Shown: positions 8,529-17,735, counted from the first letter of the stretch. The stretch: 64,000 nucleotides of DNA from Paenibacillus pabuli NBRC 13638 (GCF_001514495.1 NZ_BCNM01000009.1:1-64000); one strand, 5' to 3'. A program made the numbers and translations. The notes: a model not told the origin generated them from the letters alone.

Positions 8529-8672
8529 TTGCCTCAATGGCTCTGCAATCAACTAATGCGTGCATTTCACAAAAAGGATAGCAGACAGATCAAGCTGCTG
8601 AACGAATGCTGGTTCTTTTACCGAAACAAACCGACAAGTGGCACCCCGCGCAGCGCGGACAGCGAACTATAA
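8529..8672 (+). CDS. cmpA: cortex morphogenetic protein CmpA
   Basis: A 47-codon gene starting at TTG 8529, with AGGAGG (8515-8520) 8 bases upstream. The product begins MPQWLCNQL and contains the segments KKDSRQIKLLNECWFFYR. This matches B. subtilis CmpA in my memory (37 residues; QIKLLNQCWYFYRKK). CmpA acts in the forespore-engulfing mother cell as an adaptor that promotes ClpXP removal of SpoIVA molecules during coat and cortex quality control. Location agrees: in B. subtilis it lies between tex (ydcI) and the SprT-like ydcK. The last 12 or so residues (TSGTPRSADSEL) are a tail beyond the recalled length. The gene is short enough to be missed by standard gene calling. Confidence 0.85.
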   Translation: MPQWLCNQLMRAFHKKDSRQIKLLNECWFFYRNKPTSGTPRSADSEL

Positions 8673-8776
8673 GGATCTTACGCCACTCTCTCCGTCCACC
8701 TCAACCTCTCACTTCATTCATACAATTTCTTCGAAGAATACAGTACGGGCAACAGTACTATTATAGCTGACAACAA

Positions 8777-8804
8777 ACAGCCTTCCCAATACAGGGAAGG
8801 CTGT
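8777..8804 (-). terminator. terminator between cmpA and tex
   Basis: A perfect 11-bp stem (ACAGCCTTCCC and its complement) with a 6-base loop. On the minus strand it is followed by TTTGTTGT. It lies just after the tex stop and can serve both convergent genes. Confidence 0.7.
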
Positions 8805-8825
8805 ACTCCGATTCTTTATGTTGGA

Positions 8826-11048
8826 TCAGGAAGACTGCTGAGCAGAAGCAGGCTTCTTCATGGTAAGGCCGACACGGCCCTTTTTGGTATCCACATTCAT
8901 CACCCACACCGTTACATTATCCCCGACAGATACAACATCCATCGGATGTTTGACGTAACCGTTGCTCAGCTGTGAGATGTGGACAAGTCCGTCACTCTTG
9001 ATGCCGATGTCAACAAAGGCACCAAAATCAATCACGTTACGAACCGTACCTTGAAGTTCCATGCCTTCCACCAAATCTTCAATTTTGAGCACATCCGTGC
9101 GGAAGATCGGAAGCGGCATTTCTTCACGTGGGTCACGACCCGGACGCTGCAAGCTGTCCAGAATGTCGCGCAGTGTTGGCACACCTACATCCAGCTTGAC
9201 AGCCAGTTGCTCCGGTTGTTGTTCAGACAGGAGCACAGACAGTTCTTTGCTGCCCAGCTTGTCCAGCTCCACCTGAAGCTCCTTAAACAGCTGGTCAACG
9301 ACCTTATACGATTCAGGGTGAATCGGTGTGCGATCCAGTGGATTCTCGCCTTCACCAATTCGCATGAAGCCTACGCATTGCTCATAGGTTTTGGCGCCAA
9401 GGCGCGGCACCTTCTGCAGCTGGCGACGGTTCGTGAAGCGGCCGTTCTCTTCGCGGTATTTCACAATATTTTTGGCAATGGTAGCATTTACACCCGCAAC
9501 GTAGGACAGCAATGAAGGTGAAGCCGTGTTCACATCCACGCCCACGTGGTTAACTGCGGATTCTACAACAGCCTTCAAGCTTTCTTCCAAAATCTTTTGA
9601 GATACGTCATGTTGGTATTGACCTACACCAATGGCTTTTGGATCGATCTTAACCAGCTCAGCCAGCGGGTCCTGCACCCGGCGGGCAATCGAAGCAGCAC
9701 TCCGCTCCGCAACGTCCAGATCCGGGAATTCTTCCTGGGCCAGCTTGGATGCAGAATACACACTCGCCCCAGCTTCATTGACGATCAGATACACGAGACT
9801 TTCGTCCCCGTTCTCCTGAATAATCTCGGCAACAAACTGTTCTGTTTCACGGGACCCGGTACCATTACCGATGACAATCAATCCGATGTCATATTGCTTA
9901 ATCATCCGATGGAAAACCTCGGCTGCTTCACGTTTCTTGTTGTGTGGTGGCGTTGGATAGGTAACAGCCACTTCCAGCAGCTTGCCCGTATCGTCAACCA
10001 CAGCCAGTTTACAACCAGTACGGTAGGCAGGATCGACACCAAGCACACGTTTGCCATGAATCGGCGGCTGAAGCAACAGGTTGCGAAGATTGGCTGAGAA
10101 TACGGATATCGCCTGATTTTCGCCTTTTTCCGTCAATTCTGCACGAACCTCGCGCTCAATCGAAGGGGCAATCAATCGTTTGTAAGCATCTTCAATCACA
10201 GCACGCAAAATGTCCTGCACTGCAGATGCACCCTTAATAATTTGTCCTTCCATATGACGGTGAGCCGGTTCAGGCTGAACTTCCAGACCCACTTTCAAAA
10301 TGTTTTCACGCTCACCGCGGTTAATGGCGAGAATACGGTGAGGAGGCATTTTTTTGGCTAATTCACGATAATCATAGTAGTTCTCATACACTGACTCCTG
10401 TTCGGCATCCTTCGCTTCCGAAGTCAGCATGCCATGATCCAATGAATATCGGCGAATCCAGGCACGAATAGCAGCATCATCTGCAATATTCTCAGCCAGA
10501 ATGTCTTTGGCTCCCTGAAGTGCAGCCTCTGTATCCTCTACCCCAAGTTCAGCATTAATATAACGCGCAGCTTCCTCTAGGGCATTCCCTTGCTTCGGTT
10601 GACCCCAGATCCATACAGCGAGTGGCTCGAGCCCTTTCTCCTTCGCTACACTGGCCCGCGTTTTCCGCTTCTGACGAAACGGACGGTACAAGTCCTCCAC
10701 TTCCTGCAGCTTGACTGCCTGAGTGATCGACTGTTTCAATTCTCCGGTCAACTTGCCTTGTTCCTCTATAATACGGATGACTTCCACTTTGCGGTCTTCC
10801 AGATTGCGCAAGTAAACGATGCGTTCTTCAATGAGCCGCAGCTGGTTCTCATCCAGCTCTCCAGTCATTTCCTTACGGTAGCGGGCGATAAATGGAATCG
10901 TATTGCCTTCGTCCAGAAGCTCCGACGTGGTGCGGACCTGCTTCAAGGACAGTGACAGTTCCTTGGCTACCTGTTTGATGATTCGTTCATGGCGTTCCGC
11001 CTTTATTGTTTCTTCATTGGGTTCCAGAACCGTTTCCTGTTCAGACAA
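8826..11048 (-). CDS. tex: Tex-family RNA-binding transcription accessory protein
   Basis: About 740 residues with the Tex order: N-terminal helical region, YqgF-like RNase H fold centrally (VLGVDPAYRTGCKLAVVD), helix-hairpin-helix motifs (VDVNTASPSLLSYVAGV, LQKVPRLGAKTYEQCVGF) and a C-terminal S1 domain (GTVRNVIDFGAFVDIG). Homologues bind nucleic acid and influence transcription elongation. The frame extends to ATG 11090 without a ribosome binding site. AGAGGG lies 7 bases before a TTG at 11048, which gives an MSEQE start, so I choose that. B. subtilis YdcI is the counterpart. Confidence 0.93.
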   Translation of the reverse strand: MSEQETVLEPNEETIKAERHERIIKQVAKELSLSLKQVRTTSELLDEGNTIPFIARYRKEMTGELDENQLRLIEERIVYLRNLEDRKVEVIRIIEEQGKLTGELKQSITQAVKLQEVEDLYRPFRQKRKTRASVAKEKGLEPLAVWIWGQPKQGNALEEAARYINAELGVEDTEAALQGAKDILAENIADDAAIRAWIRRYSLDHGMLTSEAKDAEQESVYENYYDYRELAKKMPPHRILAINRGERENILKVGLEVQPEPAHRHMEGQIIKGASAVQDILRAVIEDAYKRLIAPSIEREVRAELTEKGENQAISVFSANLRNLLLQPPIHGKRVLGVDPAYRTGCKLAVVDDTGKLLEVAVTYPTPPHNKKREAAEVFHRMIKQYDIGLIVIGNGTGSRETEQFVAEIIQENGDESLVYLIVNEAGASVYSASKLAQEEFPDLDVAERSAASIARRVQDPLAELVKIDPKAIGVGQYQHDVSQKILEESLKAVVESAVNHVGVDVNTASPSLLSYVAGVNATIAKNIVKYREENGRFTNRRQLQKVPRLGAKTYEQCVGFMRIGEGENPLDRTPIHPESYKVVDQLFKELQVELDKLGSKELSVLLSEQQPEQLAVKLDVGVPTLRDILDSLQRPGRDPREEMPLPIFRTDVLKIEDLVEGMELQGTVRNVIDFGAFVDIGIKSDGLVHISQLSNGYVKHPMDVVSVGDNVTVWVMNVDTKKGRVGLTMKKPASAQQSS

Positions 11049-11125
11049 AATAAATCCCTCTTTCCTTCCTGAATCATTCGTTACAATCATTTCAGGGCAG
11101 CTTTGCTGCTGTAATTACATTTGGA

Positions 11126-11143
11126 TTGAACCATTTGGTTCAA
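11126..11143. promoter_or_regulatory. perfect dyad upstream of tex
   Basis: TTGAACCATTTGGTTCAA is a perfect 8-bp inverted repeat with a 2-base centre, about 80 bases upstream of the tex start. Size and symmetry fit a dimeric repressor site. The binding protein is unknown. Confidence 0.45.
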
Positions 11144-11249
11144 CCACTCTACCCTATATTATCACAAAATCACGTCCAGATTTCCATCATTCCGCTGGCA
11201 TACAAGTTCTGACAAAATTACGTCCCCCTCCAGCCTTCCCCATTACGTC

Positions 11250-11289
11250 AAAAAAAGACCGAATAACGTCATCACAACGCTCCTCGGTC
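11250..11289 (-). terminator. minus-strand terminator downstream of the alpha-galactosidase
   Basis: GACCGA and TCGGTC arms enclose 21 bases and are followed on the minus strand by a run of seven T. The stem is short, so this is a moderate call. Confidence 0.5.
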
Positions 11290-11389
11290 CTCCTTTGTTT
11301 AAAACTTTAAATACAATAGCAATCTAATAAGTGAAACTGCTCATTTACACGATAACGGAGAGGACAGAAAAAAACCTGAAAAAGCGAAG

Positions 11390-11512
11390 CGTTCGGCTAA
11401 AAGCTTTCTGAAAGAAAGCTACATCGGAAGCATACGCTATCTCCGGATTTTCCCTTTGAGAAAAGGGAATCGAAAAATCTGGGGATAACAGCGATTGGAA
11501 GGTTGTTCTGTC
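11390..11512 (+). repeat. dispersed hairpin repeat, family A, copy 1
   Basis: Noncoding element between tex and the alpha-galactosidase gene. Its core (11438-11495) folds into an outer 14-bp stem and an inner CCCTTT-GAGA-AAAGGG hairpin. It aligns over about 58 bases with the reverse complement of 40673-40731. Two stem positions that differ between copies remain paired here as U-G and G-U when read as plus-strand RNA. Confidence 0.75.
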
Positions 11513-11550
11513 ATCGTAGTATCCGTGTAAATAAAATGTAGTTCACTTAT

Positions 11551-13740
11551 CTAGACGCGTTCAAAGCGGAACAATTCACTCAGATAGTCTCCCGATGCAC
11601 GGCCTACAGAGATCCCGCCATACATCAACGCATCCCCGGTAAATGTCTCAGAGCCGCCTTTCAGGCGGTAATCCGCATCAGGGTCCAGGCCCTTCAGCTT
11701 CAGACGCTGGAGCGGTGCATTCGGTTCGGACAGCACACGGAAGTAGAATACAACGGCTTCACTGCCATCCGGTGCAATAAACATCCACGCCGTTTCATTT
11801 CCCTCAAATGGACTTAGCAAACGACGGAACGTTCCGTATTGGATCGTTCCCCGAATTTCCTTGTACAGCTCAACCTGAGCCTTTACGAGGGCATTCTCTT
11901 CCTCGGTGAAACGGGTCAAATCCAGCTCGTATCCAAAGTTACCAGACATCGCGACATGTCCACGAATTTCGAGAGACGTTATTCGATTAACCTGATGATT
12001 TGGAACCGCAGAAATGTGTGACCCCATTGAACTTACTGGGTATACCAGACTTGTACCATACTGAATCCGCAGGCGGGATATCGCGTCCGTATTATCACTG
12101 GTCCACGTTTGCGGCATGTAGTACAGCATACCTGGATCAAAGCGACCGCCACCACCTGAACAGCTCTCGAACAGGATATTCGGGAACGCTGATGTGATAC
12201 GCTCCATCACTTCGTACAATCCAAGCATATAGCGATGCGCCGTCTCACGCTGTCTGTCTGCTGGCAGCAGGGCAGAACCCACTTCCGTCATGTTTCGGTT
12301 CATATCCCATTTCACATAAGAAATCGGTGCGGAACCAAGCACGTCGCTAATCATTCGTACGATTTCATCTCGCACATCCTGACGTGAGAAATCCAGTACC
12401 AGCTGTTGTCTGCCTTCGGTCCGACGTCGATCGGGCACATGCAGGCACCAATCCGGGTGTGCACGATACAAATCACTGTCCGGCGAGATCATCTCAGGCT
12501 CGAACCATAGACCGAACTGCATGTCCAGTTTGGTTACACGGTTCGCCAGATCCTCAATACCCTGTGGCAGTTTGTTCTTGTCCACAATCCAGTCACCGAG
12601 TGATGAGTTATCGCTATCCCGGTGGCCGAACCATCCGTCATCCAGTACGAACAGTTCGATACCAAGATTCTTCCCTGCTTGAGCAATCTGTTCGATCTTA
12701 TCCGCATTGAAGCCAAAATAAGTCGCTTCCCAGTTATTCACCAGCACCGGACGTTCCGCATTACGGAATGTTCCGCGTGCCAGTCGCTCCCGGTACAATT
12801 CATGATACGACTGGGACATGCCATCGAGACCTGCATCCGAATAAACCATAACCGCCTCAGGTGTCTGGAACGCTTCACCTGATTCCAGTTTCCAACTGAA
12901 ATCAAACGGGTTAATCCCCAGCGAAACACGTGTGGTGTGGAACTGATCCACTTCCGCCTGTGCTGTAAAACTGCCACTGTACACAAGACTGAAGCCATAG
13001 ACTTGCCCCTGATCCTCATCCGTACCTGGAGACAACAAGGCAATAAACGGGTTTTGCTGGTGTCCACTGGCTCCGCGACGACTCTCCACACCTTGCATTC
13101 CCGAGGATAATGGTCTGCGTACGATATCACGCTCTCGTGTCCATGCACCAGACAACTGCAACAGCTCATAATTGGCATGCGGGAAATCCACGGATGTGCT
13201 GAGTGCGCGCACAATATCCACTGCGGTAGCGCTCTCATTAATGACACGCATTGAACGGGTAATGGCATTAAAAGAATCATATGCTGTATAAGAAAGCTCA
13301 ATTCGAATACCGGCAATAGGGTCTTCGAGCTCGATAATCAGGGTGTCCGCTTCTTCCTCGGCTTCTACATAGGTTGCCGGCAAGCCTTCCAGTACAGGTT
13401 TCCCTGCCTCCAGACGATGTCCTTTATACGTGAATTCCGTAATCATGGACCCATTGGCTAATTGGAGTTGTACCGCCGGATGACGGAAATCGCTTGTACC
13501 GTATACAGGCAGTTCCTGTGCAAGTGTATCGAAGGAGATCGTCCGGTCTTCCGGCACCGGATTCGGACTGAACGAGGCACGCTCCGTGCGCACGTGAAGC
13601 CAGCTCAAATCGGTGTCACGTAATCTTTTGCCATAATACAAATGTACCAAATATCCTGAAGGCAGCACCTGGAATACGTAGCTTGCTTTTTGAGTCTGCA
13701 GATGAAATTGAAGTTTCTCCTGGTCAATATAAATGCTCAT
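11551..13740 (-). CDS. GH36 alpha-galactosidase
   Basis: A 729-residue glycoside hydrolase family 36 enzyme that releases terminal alpha-galactose from melibiose, raffinose and galactomannan oligosaccharides. A beta-sandwich N-terminal domain is followed by the catalytic barrel. The nucleophile is Asp479 in YVKWDMNR and the acid/base is Asp549 in WTSDNTDA. The substrate-binding segments VLDDGWFG and GLWFEPEM are also present. Length and active-site positions match Geobacillus AgaN-type enzymes as I recall them. No signal peptide is present, so it is cytoplasmic and needs imported oligosaccharide. GGAGGAG lies just upstream of ATG 13740. A promoter and cre-like operator precede it. Confidence 0.95.
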   Translation of the reverse strand: MSIYIDQEKLQFHLQTQKASYVFQVLPSGYLVHLYYGKRLRDTDLSWLHVRTERASFSPNPVPEDRTISFDTLAQELPVYGTSDFRHPAVQLQLANGSMITEFTYKGHRLEAGKPVLEGLPATYVEAEEEADTLIIELEDPIAGIRIELSYTAYDSFNAITRSMRVINESATAVDIVRALSTSVDFPHANYELLQLSGAWTRERDIVRRPLSSGMQGVESRRGASGHQQNPFIALLSPGTDEDQGQVYGFSLVYSGSFTAQAEVDQFHTTRVSLGINPFDFSWKLESGEAFQTPEAVMVYSDAGLDGMSQSYHELYRERLARGTFRNAERPVLVNNWEATYFGFNADKIEQIAQAGKNLGIELFVLDDGWFGHRDSDNSSLGDWIVDKNKLPQGIEDLANRVTKLDMQFGLWFEPEMISPDSDLYRAHPDWCLHVPDRRRTEGRQQLVLDFSRQDVRDEIVRMISDVLGSAPISYVKWDMNRNMTEVGSALLPADRQRETAHRYMLGLYEVMERITSAFPNILFESCSGGGGRFDPGMLYYMPQTWTSDNTDAISRLRIQYGTSLVYPVSSMGSHISAVPNHQVNRITSLEIRGHVAMSGNFGYELDLTRFTEEENALVKAQVELYKEIRGTIQYGTFRRLLSPFEGNETAWMFIAPDGSEAVVFYFRVLSEPNAPLQRLKLKGLDPDADYRLKGGSETFTGDALMYGGISVGRASGDYLSELFRFERV

Positions 13741-13773
13741 ATTTCTCCTCCACCTCTATATATGTCGATTGGC

Positions 13774-13800
13774 GTAAACGGTTTCTCAGGTATCATTATA
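13774..13800 (-). promoter_or_regulatory. alpha-galactosidase promoter with cre/LacI-type operator
   Basis: On the minus strand a perfect -10 TATAAT (13795-13800) is followed immediately by GAAACCGTTTAC (within 13774-13786), which resembles a CcpA cre or another LacI-family operator with its central CG. The operator would cover the transcription start, consistent with repression. I see no good -35 hexamer at standard spacing. Confidence 0.5.
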
Positions 13801-13844
13801 ACGAAAAGCTTCTCAATGTTCTACGCTTTCATGGAGCTTTAATC

Positions 13845-13882
13845 AAAAGAGCGCACCACAGCCGTGAGGCTGTAGTACGCTC
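13845..13882 (-). terminator. terminator of the alr-ndoA region transcript
   Basis: On the minus strand, a long stem GAGCG...ACAGCC / GGCTGT...CGCTC closes on a TCAC loop and is followed by TTTTGATT. It lies about 90 bases after the ndoA stop. Confidence 0.7.
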
Positions 13883-13905
13883 CTGTGATTGCGTTCTGAA
13901 ATTGT

Positions 13906-13925
13906 GTGCTCCTGTGAAGGAGCGC
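13906..13925. other. second hairpin in the ndoA-alpha-galactosidase gap
   Basis: GTGCTCCT-GTGA-AGGAGCGC forms an 8-bp stem with a GTGA loop, 23 bases from the terminator stem, which on the plus strand also shows a GTGA loop. There is no T run, so it is not itself a terminator. Confidence 0.45.
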
Positions 13926-13974
13926 CCATTGTCTACGGTTAGCACGGCAGAACAAAAAATAACTGCCTGATGCC

Positions 13975-14325
13975 TTAAAAATCGATTAAGCCCAAGCTGA
14001 TCTGTAAGGCTTCGTTGACCAGTTTCATGGTCTCCTCGTCCAGATGGGTAATCTTGTCGGTCAGCCTTTGCTTATCAATGGTCCGTATTTGTTCGAGCAA
14101 AATAACCGAGTCCCGGTCAAAGCCATGTGCCGCCGCATCAATCTCCACATGCGTCGGCAGCTTTGCCTTTTGGATCTGGGCGGTGATCGCCGCCACAATA
14201 CAAGTAGGACTAAACCGGTTGCCGATATCATTCTGGATGACCAGAACCGGCCTGACTCCACCTTGCTCGGAACCGACAACGGGAGAAAGATCCGCAAAAA
14301 AAACGTCACCGCGTTTTACGATCAA
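13975..14325 (-). CDS. ndoA: type II toxin, MazF-family endoribonuclease NdoA (EndoA)
   Basis: A 116-residue MazF-family mRNA interferase, nearly identical in pattern to B. subtilis NdoA ([20 protein letters not shown] at the start, [15 protein letters not shown] near the end). In B. subtilis the enzyme cleaves RNA at UACAU. It starts at TTG 14325, three bases after the antitoxin stop. The ribosome binding site (GGGGTG) lies in the last codons of the antitoxin gene, so the toxin is translationally coupled to it. It belongs to the alr-ndoAI-ndoA chain. Confidence 0.97.
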   Translation of the reverse strand: MIVKRGDVFFADLSPVVGSEQGGVRPVLVIQNDIGNRFSPTCIVAAITAQIQKAKLPTHVEIDAAAHGFDRDSVILLEQIRTIDKQRLTDKITHLDEETMKLVNEALQISLGLIDF

Positions 14326-14328
14326 TGT

Positions 14329-14610
14329 CTACACCCCGCTAACTAAGCGGTCCAGAGTGCTGTCCGCATCTTCCTCCGCGTGAAAGGCCTCGGATGCCAT
14401 GGTGAGGTTAATCTTCGCCATCTCCATGTACCCTCGCTGCATCGATTCACGGATGTAACGTTTCTTACGCTCCGTCAAATACAGCTTCATGGCCTGCCTA
14501 ATCAATTCGCTGCGGTTGGAATTCTCCAGCGCTACGATGCCATCCACTTCCTGCAAAAGATAATCAGGCAAACTGATCATGATCCGCTTGGTGTTCTGCA
14601 AGTTGGCCAC
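14329..14610 (-). CDS. ndoAI: type II antitoxin NdoAI (EndoAI), ribbon-helix-helix
   Basis: A 93-residue antitoxin. The N-terminal ribbon-helix-helix (KRIMISLPDYLLQEVDGI, NSNRSELIRQAMKLYLTERK) should bind its own promoter, and the acidic C-terminal tail should cover the NdoA active site. The frame is open to 14742, but GTG 14610 has a GGTGG motif 7 bases upstream and gives exactly the 93 residues I recall for B. subtilis. It is followed after 3 bases by the toxin. Confidence 0.92.
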   Translation of the reverse strand: MANLQNTKRIMISLPDYLLQEVDGIVALENSNRSELIRQAMKLYLTERKKRYIRESMQRGYMEMAKINLTMASEAFHAEEDADSTLDRLVSGV

Positions 14611-14871
14611 CTTTCTTCCACCCCCACAAACCTTTCGCCATTGTGAACCAGTATTACGTTTTTCCAGAACTTTTATACAAAGGAATATATATGCCCCGAG
14701 TATATCAAGTATGCTGTACTCCATTATAAACACGGGGAACAATATTCGTACAGAGCAAACATCTCTTTTCAGGATTTTTCATCCCAGTCCACATTCATAA
14801 TTCGAGATGCTCCGACAGTTTTCCTTCTGTTCTGAAAAAAAGTTTCCTGGAAATAGCGTCCAGTCGACCTG

Positions 14872-16059
14872 TCAGGATGTCAAAAGAGGATTGATCCTGG
14901 CGATTACTGCTCCACCCCGGGTATAGACCCGCGGGATTCGATGCGCCATCATGCAGATCACCTCGTAGGGAATCGTACCGAGTTGAGATGCCACCTCGTC
15001 TGCAGTGATCACTGCACCCGACTGGTGACCGATGAGAACAACCTCTTCGCCGGCTTGAATTTCTTCTGCTTCTTCTGCAAAAGATTGTAGCGACACCATA
15101 CACTGATCCATGCAGATCGTACCGACGACGGGAACGCGGCGGCCGCGTACAAGCACTTGTGCTTTACCTGTCAGCATTCTTGAAAAGCCATCTGCATAGC
15201 CGATAGGCAACGTCGCTATTCGTTCATTCCCTTGAGTTACATACCGGGTTCCGTAACTGATACCCCAGTGGGGCGGCAGTGTTTTGACCAGAACCGCCTT
15301 TGTCTTCAGTGTCAATACCGGGGACAGCTTCACCACCTGATGATTCACCTCTGGCGAAGGATACAGTCCGTATAGGCTGATCCCCACGCGTACCATATCA
15401 TAGGACAATTCCGGTGTATCAATGGCGGCGGCACTGTTCGCCGTATGTATAATCGGGATGACACATCCCTGATCCCGCAGCGCTTCAACCACGCCCCGGA
15501 ACCGTCGATACTGCTCCAGTGTATAGGTCTTGTCTTCTTCATCCGCTTTGGCAAAATGAGTAAACATGCCTTCCAGCATCACCTGATCCAGCGCCGCGGC
15601 TTCCTGTATGAAAGCCAGGGCTTCGTCGCCAGGCAGCAGGCCAAGTCTGCCCATGCCGCTGTCGATTTTGATATGAACCTTTAGCTTGCGCTGGGATGTA
15701 CCTGTCTCCAAATGGTGGATTGCTTCGAGTACTTCCCTGCTGAACAGCGTAATGGTTACATCATGTTTCCAGGCTTCAGCGATGCCTTCAGGCGGCGTGT
15801 AACCCAATACCAGAATCGGAAGCGTAATTCCGTGTTGTCGCAATTCCAGCGCTTCGTCAAGAAAGGCTACACTTAAGTAATCCACGCCAACTCGTTCGAG
15901 TTCTCTGGCCGTTTCCACTGCTCCATGCCCATAGGCATTTGCCTTCACACAAGCGAGCAGTTTCATGCCTTGCGGCAATGCTTCGCGGAAAGCGTCTACG
16001 TTGTTGCACAAATGATCCAAATTGATTTCCGCTTGGGTCGGCCGATATTGTTCTTGCAC
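14872..16059 (-). CDS. alr: alanine racemase
   Basis: A 395-residue PLP enzyme interconverting L- and D-alanine for peptidoglycan. The PLP lysine is Lys39 in CVKANAYGHG, the opposite-face catalytic tyrosine is Tyr269 in WGISYGTRYV, and the C-terminal beta domain carries GTICMDQCMV. It starts at GTG 16059 with AGAAGGTGA upstream. Its downstream partners are the ndoAI/ndoA genes, and upstream is the ydcC-like gene, the B. subtilis order. Confidence 0.97.
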   Translation of the reverse strand: MQEQYRPTQAEINLDHLCNNVDAFREALPQGMKLLACVKANAYGHGAVETARELERVGVDYLSVAFLDEALELRQHGITLPILVLGYTPPEGIAEAWKHDVTITLFSREVLEAIHHLETGTSQRKLKVHIKIDSGMGRLGLLPGDEALAFIQEAAALDQVMLEGMFTHFAKADEEDKTYTLEQYRRFRGVVEALRDQGCVIPIIHTANSAAAIDTPELSYDMVRVGISLYGLYPSPEVNHQVVKLSPVLTLKTKAVLVKTLPPHWGISYGTRYVTQGNERIATLPIGYADGFSRMLTGKAQVLVRGRRVPVVGTICMDQCMVSLQSFAEEAEEIQAGEEVVLIGHQSGAVITADEVASQLGTIPYEVICMMAHRIPRVYTRGGAVIARINPLLTS

Positions 16060-16449
16060 GTTAAGTCACCTTCTCTAGTCATCTTAATCCGGCTCACGTC
16101 AGACTCCATCGTAATGCTCAAGCATGTGACTGTCAAATGAGCAGAAGTTCCGCAGTCCAAAACACATACAGGAACGTTATCCTGAAGTTCGGAGCAAACA
16201 CAGAATAAGACCTATAAGCCAGACAAATGAAGAGATATTCACCTCTCCCTAACATGACTAATCTGCTTATACGGTATTATTTACCCGGTTCCCCCTGCGT
16301 AGAAGCGTGTTTTGCATTATTGAGGGCATGCAGATTAATTCTTATTCATCTTACGCGTGATTGTTGCATGTTGATACACGTTTAATCGACGAAACGTAAA
16401 TGTCACAAAACACGGATAAATTACAGCGAAGATCCCTTCATATACATTA
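16060..16449. other. noncoding gap upstream of alr
   Basis: About 390 bases between alr and the terminator of the ydcC-like gene. No gene, tRNA or convincing small frame was seen. A GGGAGAGGTG on the minus strand near 16240 is followed by only a few codons before a stop. The alr promoter must lie here, but I cannot single it out. Confidence 0.5.
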
Positions 16450-16478
16450 AAGCACCGGAGATTATATCTCCGATGCTT
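16450..16478 (-). terminator. hairpin after the ydcC-like gene
   Basis: AAGCA-CGGAGA pairs with TCTCCG-TGCTT with one mismatch. On the minus strand it is followed by the weak TTTAAT, so termination or RNA 3' protection is plausible. It separates this gene from alr. Confidence 0.5.
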
Positions 16479-16517
16479 CTTAGCATTCCTTATGTTAGGA
16501 CGACTATACTTTTCAAA

Positions 16518-17735
16518 TCATTTCCCTGACTCTTCCTGCATCGAAGTCGCAATCTGTACCATTTCATTCACAGGCAGATCTGCACTGGTAATTCGGTACT
16601 CTATCCCATCCGTCATCCATGTCAGTGTCTGCAAGGCATCTCCGCTCAACATCCCAAAAGTGAATCCAAGATCAACCAGACTCGATGGGGCAAGCGATAC
16701 GGCTCTGTCCTGCGGCCTTGCTTCGAAAATCGTGTAGTTATATGTCCCTTCGTACCGAAGCATTACCGAATAGTCTCCAGATCCTTCCACGATCTGATCG
16801 TCTTTAAGTTTGACTCCTTCCGGTGCATAGGTCGGCTGAATAACCCCAAAGCTGTCTGAACCTTCCGGCTCGGCCGAAGTCGGTTCTTCCGTACCCTGAC
16901 CACTGGCCGGATCTTCTGAATCTGGCTGTTCCGTGTTACCACTCACACCCGTCTGTCCATCACTGACTGTTCCGCTCGGATTCGATTCGGAATCTTTCTC
17001 CGGTGCACCTTGAGGATTGGCAGGTTCTTTACCATCCGTCTCTCCTGTCTGTTCAGCAGGAGCAGCACCGGAGTCCGTACCAGCCTTGCTACCATCCTGG
17101 GCAGCAGCTGTCATGTTACGCTGCATGTCAAAAGCGTCTTTCTCAAATGCGGTGCCGAATTTGAAACTATCGAACTTCACATCAACAACCACATTGGCAT
17201 TCGAATCGGAAACTTCTACCTGTTTCGGTGCATAATCGCTTTTGTTCAGCCATATTTTCTGTCTGACCAATGCATGTGTATTATAGTTGGCAGCTACGTC
17301 GAATACATAGCTCTCCTTCTCATCTGCGAACTGGCGGGTTGAATCACCTGTTATGCTGCGGATCAGCGTCTCATAGAGGTAAACCTGGCCCTGGTTATCC
17401 GGCCAGTTGCTCTGGAAACGGAAGCTTTTGTTCTGACTCGGCGTGAGGACAAATACACCCTCATCATTGCGCAGTACAATTTGCGTTACATCCTTTTTGG
17501 CATTGGTTAACGCGATACGATAATACGAAGGCTTCTGATGCCATACCTCGACCTTGTACTGCTGCGGCGTATCTCCGGTATGGAGCGTCATGATGCCAGC
17601 CCCCTGATAACTTTCCATCTCTCCTACGACTTCGTTCAGATCTTTGACCACGGCTGCCGCATCCTTCTTCCCGCACGCAGCAAGTAAGGCCGATAAGACC
17701 AATACCATGGCAAGCATCCATGATATTCGGCGCAT
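16518..17735 (-). CDS. YdcC/GerS-like LolA-fold lipoprotein
   Basis: A 405-residue lipoprotein with lipobox LLAAC (Cys21 after a hydrophobic signal segment). Residues about 22-208 show the LolA/LppX-like beta pattern of YdcC and clostridial GerS (VEVWHQKPSYYRIALTN, KIWLNKSDYAPKQVEV). Then comes a linker of about 87 residues rich in Gly, Ser, Pro, Glu and Asp (209-295), and a C-terminal globular domain. AAGGGGA lies 8 bases before ATG 17735, so the upstream codon at 17765 is not used. In B. subtilis ydcC precedes alr and is sporulation-linked. A role in spore envelope assembly is inference. Confidence 0.8.
   Translation of the reverse strand: MRRISWMLAMVLVLSALLAACGKKDAAAVVKDLNEVVGEMESYQGAGIMTLHTGDTPQQYKVEVWHQKPSYYRIALTNAKKDVTQIVLRNDEGVFVLTPSQNKSFRFQSNWPDNQGQVYLYETLIRSITGDSTRQFADEKESYVFDVAANYNTHALVRQKIWLNKSDYAPKQVEVSDSNANVVVDVKFDSFKFGTAFEKDAFDMQRNMTAAAQDGSKAGTDSGAAPAEQTGETDGKEPANPQGAPEKDSESNPSGTVSDGQTGVSGNTEQPDSEDPASGQGTEEPTSAEPEGSDSFGVIQPTYAPEGVKLKDDQIVEGSGDYSVMLRYEGTYNYTIFEARPQDRAVSLAPSSLVDLGFTFGMLSGDALQTLTWMTDGIEYRITSADLPVNEMVQIATSMQEESGK

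Noticed and set aside
13845..13925. Structured RNA with two GNRA-type loops
   Set aside because: The GTGA loops exist only on the plus strand; on the minus strand, in line with the genes, the first hairpin is followed by TTTT and is best explained as a terminator.
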